From assembly GCF_020524085.2 (NCBI RefSeq), contig NZ_CP129016.1:129001-193000 (forward strand): a stretch of DNA of 64,000 bases, given 5' to 3'. The position numbers and the translations under genes are program-made. Each line of letters begins with the position of its first letter. Within the stretch, counting starts at the first letter, position 1. The DNA is from Halobacillus litoralis. GTDB lineage: Bacteria; Bacillota; Bacilli; Bacillales; Halobacillaceae. The notes below the pieces were generated by a model. The model was given only the letters and a program-made list of their open reading frames with translations, was not told where the DNA came from and ran no database searches. Below, one piece after another: positions 59,782-64,000 of this stretch.

Positions 59782-60558
59782 TTATTGAACGGTGTATCCA
59801 CCATCAATAACCGCTGCTTGTCCTGTAATGCTTTTTGCTTTTTCACTGACAAGAAAAATAGCATAGTCTGCGATTTCCTGCACTTGAAGCAATCGTTTTT
59901 GTGGTACGAGTGGGTAAATTACTTCTTCCAACGCTTTTTCTTTTTCGATGTTTCTCGATTTCGCAAGGTCTTCTAACTGGTTTTGGACAAGCGGTGTATC
60001 TACATACCCCGGGCAGATCGCGTTTACCGTAACACCGTGGTCCGCGCCTTCTAGAGCAGCTACCTTCGTTAACCCGATGACCCCATGCTTGGCACTGTTG
60101 TAACCAGCTTTTCCAGCGAATCCGATAAGTCCATTGATAGAAGCCATATTTAAGATACGACCATAGCCTTGTTCCTTCATGTGTGGAAACGCATACTTCG
60201 TGCCGTAGAACGGTCCTTTCAGCATGATATCTAGAATCAATGAAAATTTCTCACTAGGGAATTCTTCAATTGGAGCGACATGCTGGATCCCTGCATTATT
60301 AACTAGAATATCAATTTTGCCGAACTTACTGACCGTTTCTTCAATTGCATTTTTCACATCTTCTTCTTTCGCTACGTTGGCAACGACCCCTTCTACTGTA
60401 TGTCCTTGTGATCGTAGCTGTTCTACTGATTTGTTGAGGGTATCTTCATTGATATCATTAAGCATGACCTTCGCGCCTGCTTTTGCAAATTCTGTGGCGA
60501 TTTCAAGTCCAATCCCCTGTCCGGAACCAGTAATTAAAGCCGATTTACCTTCAAGCAT
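59782..60558 (-). CDS. 3-hydroxybutyrate dehydrogenase (SDR)
   Basis: 258 residues: TGSGQGIGLEIATEFAKAG near 10, DILVNNAGIQHVAPIEEFP near 86, ILNMASINGLIGFAGKAGYN near 138, YNSAKHGVIGL (Tyr-Lys) near 156, and NAICPGYVDTPLV near 185. Sequence and length fit D-3-hydroxybutyrate dehydrogenase such as B. subtilis YxjF. Converts 3-hydroxybutyrate to acetoacetate. GGAGGAG before ATG. Converges on the GntP permease. Confidence 0.9.
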   Translation of the reverse strand: MLEGKSALITGSGQGIGLEIATEFAKAGAKVMLNDINEDTLNKSVEQLRSQGHTVEGVVANVAKEEDVKNAIEETVSKFGKIDILVNNAGIQHVAPIEEFPSEKFSLILDIMLKGPFYGTKYAFPHMKEQGYGRILNMASINGLIGFAGKAGYNSAKHGVIGLTKVAALEGADHGVTVNAICPGYVDTPLVQNQLEDLAKSRNIEKEKALEEVIYPLVPQKRLLQVQEIADYAIFLVSEKAKSITGQAAVIDGGYTVQ

Positions 60559-60623
60559 TCCAACTCCTCCTTTAAATAAGCACTCATTCTTTAATTTTCC
60601 CTTTTCTAAGAAAATATGTACAA

Positions 60624-60656
60624 AAAAACTCAGCCTCGTTAGGCTGAGTTTTTAAA
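60624..60656 (-). terminator. Terminator of glutamate dehydrogenase
   Basis: Minus strand AAAAACTCAGCC / GGCTGAGTTTTTTT hairpin, three bases after the stop codon. Confidence 0.85.
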
Positions 60657-60658
60657 CC

Positions 60659-62035
60659 CTAATAAAGTTTTCCTTGACGGTACATAATTGTAGATAATTT
60701 TGTTACGGAGTGGATGTAACAATTTTGCCTCAACGGGAACGGATCTCCGAAAAATTGTGGAAGAATCGTATCCATGGTACCCTTCAGCTTATCGAAGAGT
60801 CTTTCGAAAACCTGATCCTCCGTCATGAACTGTGCCTCTCTCCCCTGGACCCATTCGTAGTAAGAAACGATGACACCACCTGCATTGGCTAAGATATCAG
60901 GGACAATCAATACACCTTTATCTGCAAGATACCGATCTGCCTCTTCCGTAATCGGTCCATTTGCCCCCTCTACAATGATCTTCGCTTGAATGTCCTTCAT
61001 ATTATCTTTGTGGATTTGATCTTCCAACGCTGCTAAAATCAGAACATCAACATCCATTTCCAGCAAGGCATCCCGCTCTTTAATCTCTGCCACAAGTTCC
61101 TGCTCGTTCAATTCTTCTTCCGTTGAAGGCAGATCCCCATCATTCTCTTTTGCAAATTTAACTAGCCCAGGAATGTCCAGACCATCAGAGTTATATAACA
61201 TGACATTAGCATCGCTCACCGCAACGACACGATTTTGAAGATGGTTGCATTGATAGGCTTCAAGCGCAGCTACAGAACCAAGGTTACCAAAACCCTGGAT
61301 TGCCATTTTCAACTTTTTATCAGCATGGTCAAGAGCCGTATGGGCAAAAATATTCTCTGTATCGCCTAACCATTTTCTATGTTCATTGACGAAATCATGC
61401 ATCATATACCGAAACGTATAGTAGACCCCTTTTCCGGTAGCCTCTCTTCTTCCCAGCGATCCGCCATTTACAATGCTTTTACCCGTAAAACTGTTTCGAT
61501 ACGGCTCTCCAGGGTGTATATTTTTGAATTCTCCCATCATCCAATCCATTTCCCGCTCCCCTGTACCGACATCTGGTGCTGGAATGTCTTTGTCAGGCCC
61601 GAGGATATCATTGAAATATTGAACATATTTTTTACAGATCAAGTTGAGTTCTTTTACGCTGTATTCCTTCGGGTTGATGACTACTCCCCCTTTACCTCCA
61701 CCAAAAGGAAGTTCATGCAGGGCATTTTTCAAAGTCATCAGTTTCGCTAAATTCGAAACTTCGTCTTCATCAACCGATTCATGAAAACGAATTCCGCCTT
61801 TATACGGACCTACCGTATCACTATGTTGTACACGGAATGACGGAATTCTTACAATCGTTCCATTTTCAGTAGTGATGCGTAGAAAGGATTTGTGGATATG
61901 ATTCGGAGTCGAAAGCAAGGCGACTAATGAATTGTATGCTTGCTCCCGTGTTTGTGCTTTCAAATCCGGAAGAAAATCTGCATCCTCCATAATGGCTTTT
62001 AATGACTCTTCGATAATGGTTTGTTGTCTTTGCAT
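60659..62035 (-). CDS. gdh: Glutamate dehydrogenase (Glu/Leu/Phe/Val family)
   Basis: 458 residues, longer than B. subtilis RocG/GudB (about 425) because of an insert near 195-235 (TFRYMMHDFVNEHRKWLGDT region) and a longer C-terminus. Motifs: GPYKGGIRFHESVDEDEV near 76, LPFGGGKGGVV near 107 (substrate Lys), IPAPDVGTGEREMDWM near 151, GFGNLGSVAALEAY near 245 (NAD(P) loop) and ANAGGVIVSYYEWVQ near 385. Interconverts glutamate and 2-oxoglutarate; direction and cofactor cannot be fixed. It may supply glutamate for proHJA. GGAGG before ATG. Confidence 0.92.
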   Translation of the reverse strand: MQRQQTIIEESLKAIMEDADFLPDLKAQTREQAYNSLVALLSTPNHIHKSFLRITTENGTIVRIPSFRVQHSDTVGPYKGGIRFHESVDEDEVSNLAKLMTLKNALHELPFGGGKGGVVINPKEYSVKELNLICKKYVQYFNDILGPDKDIPAPDVGTGEREMDWMMGEFKNIHPGEPYRNSFTGKSIVNGGSLGRREATGKGVYYTFRYMMHDFVNEHRKWLGDTENIFAHTALDHADKKLKMAIQGFGNLGSVAALEAYQCNHLQNRVVAVSDANVMLYNSDGLDIPGLVKFAKENDGDLPSTEEELNEQELVAEIKERDALLEMDVDVLILAALEDQIHKDNMKDIQAKIIVEGANGPITEEADRYLADKGVLIVPDILANAGGVIVSYYEWVQGREAQFMTEDQVFERLFDKLKGTMDTILPQFFGDPFPLRQNCYIHSVTKLSTIMYRQGKLY

Positions 62036-62133
62036 AATCCGATAGCCTCCGTTCTAATGAATTGGTCCTGTGTGGATTTCCTTATCTAAGAGTCCATTCC
62101 CCAAACAGAAGCTATAAAACGTTTTCAGCAAAG

Positions 62134-62160
62134 AAAAAAGCCCCCTGCTCGAGGGGACTT
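62134..62160 (-). terminator. Terminator of fabI
   Basis: Minus strand AGTCCCCTCGAGCAGGGGGCT hairpin (read in two arms) followed by T6. Confidence 0.8.
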
Positions 62161-62165
62161 CATCA

Positions 62166-62945
62166 TTAACCTAAAATATTGTAACCCGAATCAACATAGA
62201 CAATTTCTCCTGTCACTCCGCGTGACAAGTGGCTCATCATGGCAAGCGTCATATCTCCGACTTCTTCCTGCGTCACATTCTTTTTCAGTGGAGCAGTTTC
62301 TTCAATTTTGTGTAAAATTTCATTGAAACTTGGGACCCCTTTAGCAGCAAGTGTGCGAACCGCACCAGCCGAAATAGCATTGACTCTGATTTGATTTTTC
62401 CCTAAGTCAGAGGCTAAGTAACGGACCGTAGCTTCAAGGGATGCCTTTGCTACCCCCATGACGTTGTAGCCCTCGACCACACGTTCAGCTCCAAGATAAC
62501 TCATAGCAATCATCGATCCGCCTTCTGTCATATATGGTTGACTTGCTTTTGCTACTGCAATAAGTGAATAAGCACTTGTATCCTGCGCAAAAGCGAATCC
62601 ATCACGGGAAGTTTCGACGAAATCACCTTTCAAATCCTCCGCATGTGCAAAAGCGATGGAATGACAGACCCCATGAATGACTCCGACTTTCTCGCCGATT
62701 TCGGCAAAAGCTTGCTGAATACTTTCATCACTGTTTACATCGCATTGAACGATTGCTTTTGCATCCAATCCACCATCAGCAAGCAGCTTCTCGAGTTTTT
62801 TATAACTTCTTTCTTTACGATATGTAAAAATAACGTTGGCTCCAGCCTGATAAAGGGATTTAGCTACTCCCCAAGCAAGGCTTCTCTGGTTCGCCACACC
62901 CATGACGACGATGTTTTTATCTTTCATTTGTAAAATATCTTCCAT
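62166..62945 (-). CDS. fabI: Enoyl-[acyl-carrier-protein] reductase FabI
   Basis: 259 residues of the FabI SDR type: MGVANQRSLAWGVAKSLYQA near 15-34, VCHSIAFAHAEDLKGDF near 92, YNVMGVAKASLEATVRYLAS near 156-175 (catalytic Tyr-x6-Lys) and ISAGAVRTLAAKGV near 190. Final reduction of each fatty-acid elongation cycle; the target class of triclosan-type inhibitors. Start MEDILQ follows GGAGG; the longer frame overlaps the site. Confidence 0.95.
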   Translation of the reverse strand: MEDILQMKDKNIVVMGVANQRSLAWGVAKSLYQAGANVIFTYRKERSYKKLEKLLADGGLDAKAIVQCDVNSDESIQQAFAEIGEKVGVIHGVCHSIAFAHAEDLKGDFVETSRDGFAFAQDTSAYSLIAVAKASQPYMTEGGSMIAMSYLGAERVVEGYNVMGVAKASLEATVRYLASDLGKNQIRVNAISAGAVRTLAAKGVPSFNEILHKIEETAPLKKNVTQEEVGDMTLAMMSHLSRGVTGEIVYVDSGYNILG

Positions 62946-62998
62946 AGTAACCTCCAACATGTGTTTTCTTAGTTATACCTTATTCCAAAGATGCTTGT

Positions 62999-63670
62999 CT
63001 ACTCTTCACCAATTTCCACATGAGAAAACCTCCCACCCAGTGTCTCAAATCGCCTTCCTTGCTGAATCACCAAAGGTCTATGAAATAAGGGCCCACCATA
63101 TACAAATGTGTGAAATTCTCCGTTTTCTCCGCAAGGGTCGATGTCAGGGGACAAGGAATGTAGAAACTTCTGATCATAGAGAGCTCCAGGAATTGTCTCA
63201 TCCAGCTTTTTCGTATCAACAGTAGTGACCACGGCCTGAAACCCCTTCTCAATGACCTCTTCCGCTACCTTATCTGAACCCATGTTCCATAAAGGATAGA
63301 CGCCCGCCATTTCATTCTTCCACAGTAATTCGTCACGAAACGCCCGTATATCTGCAAGGAAGAGATCAGCGTAAACCACTTTGCTGATTTTTCTTTCCCT
63401 GAATCCTTGTAACATCCTTTTCATTACCTTGTTATAAACGTGATTTGAAGCACTTTCCGGAACGGGGACGATTTCAAGAGGTAGTCCGAGTGCCTCCGCC
63501 TGTTTCATCAGCAGATTCTCACTGACTTCATGGACAGGCAGACGGAAAGATTGCTCAGAGATGGTTGAAAAAAGACCCTCGACCTCATAGTTCTCATCAT
63601 CTATCACCTTTTGCAAGGCAAGGACCGAATCCTTGCCACCGCTCCAAGAGACGATCACTTTTTCAGGCAT
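62999..63670 (-). CDS. Dph6-like ATP pyrophosphatase (PP-loop)
   Basis: 223 residues: PP-loop VSWSGGKDSVLALQK at 7-21, VYADLFLADIRAFRDELLWK near 98 and an EIGxxG-type YPLWNMGSDKVAEEVIEKGF near 124. The family includes diphthine-ammonia ligase, but bacteria lack diphthamide, so that name should not be copied here. An adenylating amidation or thiolation of a small molecule is likely. The upstream gene is a GNAT in the same direction, 17 bases away. Confidence 0.85.
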   Translation of the reverse strand: MPEKVIVSWSGGKDSVLALQKVIDDENYEVEGLFSTISEQSFRLPVHEVSENLLMKQAEALGLPLEIVPVPESASNHVYNKVMKRMLQGFRERKISKVVYADLFLADIRAFRDELLWKNEMAGVYPLWNMGSDKVAEEVIEKGFQAVVTTVDTKKLDETIPGALYDQKFLHSLSPDIDPCGENGEFHTFVYGGPLFHRPLVIQQGRRFETLGGRFSHVEIGEE

Positions 63671-63687
63671 CTTCCCATCACTTCCTT

Positions 63688-64000
63688 TTAAGAATGTAAA
63701 TGCAGCGCCATATGGATCAGGTTATCACTTCTGCCGTTCTTTCGAATGTAATCTTGAAAACATCCTTCCTTTTGAAAGCCGAGGGACTTATAAAGGTGGA
63801 TGGCTCTTGCATTGGATTCCAATACATTCAACCGGATGATGTCAATTCCATCGGTTTGCCTACATCGTGCCGTCAAGGCCGTCACGAGTTTTCTTCCGAC
63901 CCCCATGTTCCTTACGTCCCTTTTCACACTAACACCAAAAGTGCCCTGATGTCTTGTGGAAGAAAGAGCTCCCAAATCAAAGTTTAAAAAGCCTACAACA
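63688..64000 (-). CDS. GNAT acetyltransferase, 5' end beyond the window
   Basis: C-terminal 103 residues of a GNAT protein; the frame stays open to the window edge. Seen: FGVSVKRDVRNMGVGRKLVT (acetyl-CoA loop R-N-M-G-V-G), DIIRLNVLESNARAIHLYKS and LGFQKEGCFQDYIRKNG. This is the RimI/YhhY type. Substrate unknown. Confidence 0.85.
   Translation of the reverse strand, partial: VVGFLNFDLGALSSTRHQGTFGVSVKRDVRNMGVGRKLVTALTARCRQTDGIDIIRLNVLESNARAIHLYKSLGFQKEGCFQDYIRKNGRSDNLIHMALHLHS

Noticed and set aside
60568..60592. Partial FadR-like box before the 3-hydroxybutyrate dehydrogenase gene
   Set aside because: GAATGAGTGCTTATT keeps only one good half-site; too weak to list as an operator.

Overview
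The window looks like chromosome from a moderately halophilic member of the Bacillaceae, most likely Halobacillus or a close relative such as Pontibacillus or Thalassobacillus. This is an inference. It rests on a proH-proJ-proA proline operon of the type described for Halobacillus halophilus osmoadaptation, on B. subtilis-like genes (mreBH, cwlK, ywbE, ydaT, kipI/kipA, yfkJ, an RsbR paralogue), on Na+-coupled transporters, and on Gram-positive expression signals (strong AGGAGG sites, many TTG/GTG starts, a T-box, an S-box, intrinsic terminators).

Layout. 1-8.7 kb: the end of a P-type metal ATPase with an in-frame stop, a yfkJ-type phosphatase/YihY operon, an AGCS amino-acid symporter and a run of small leftward genes (SRAP, DUF1992, nucleoside deaminase, MOSC, YkgJ). 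8.8-17.3 kb: a frameshifted mreBH, a ketopantoate-reductase-like gene, cwlK, a channel-like protein, yhfP, a candidate structured ncRNA, ywbE, a large palindromic repeat, and two DUF2188 stress genes with apparent sigma-B promoters. 17.5-21.2 kb: the 5-oxoprolinase operon pxpB-pxpC-pxpA with a YcsG-type transporter; pxpB carries two frameshifts. 22-33.6 kb: an O-methyltransferase, a GNAT/PP2C pair, and a ten-gene leftward acyl-CoA catabolic operon with its own TetR regulator, an APH-type kinase and a ComB-type phosphatase.

34-44 kb: DinB, an RsbR-type stressosome protein, a nucleotidyltransferase, a NERD protein followed by a 21-bp-period repeat array, proHJA with a cre-like box upstream, and argS behind a T-box leader. 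44.6-54.7 kb: a P-loop kinase, a ykuK homologue with an in-frame TGA, a peroxiredoxin and EutH, a K+ channel, msrA behind a SAM-I riboswitch, AIM24, a hydrolase, a second DinB and a frameshifted nhaC. 55-64 kb: PEP carboxylase, a GntP permease convergent with 3-hydroxybutyrate dehydrogenase, glutamate dehydrogenase, fabI, a Dph6-like ATP pyrophosphatase and a truncated GNAT.

Taken together: ppc (oxaloacetate), glutamate dehydrogenase (glutamate) and proHJA (proline) can form a carbon-to-compatible-solute route. The acyl-CoA operon and hydroxybutyrate genes handle fatty and hydroxy-acid oxidation. RsbR and the sigma-B promoters point to general stress control.

Two patterns run across the window. 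First, four related palindromic repeats without coding capacity sit in intergenic positions, and smaller hairpin elements have inserted into two of them. Second, five single-base frameshifts all lie in homopolymers (four in G6, one in A7), which suggests sequence error rather than real decay; two further genes have single-base nonsense changes.
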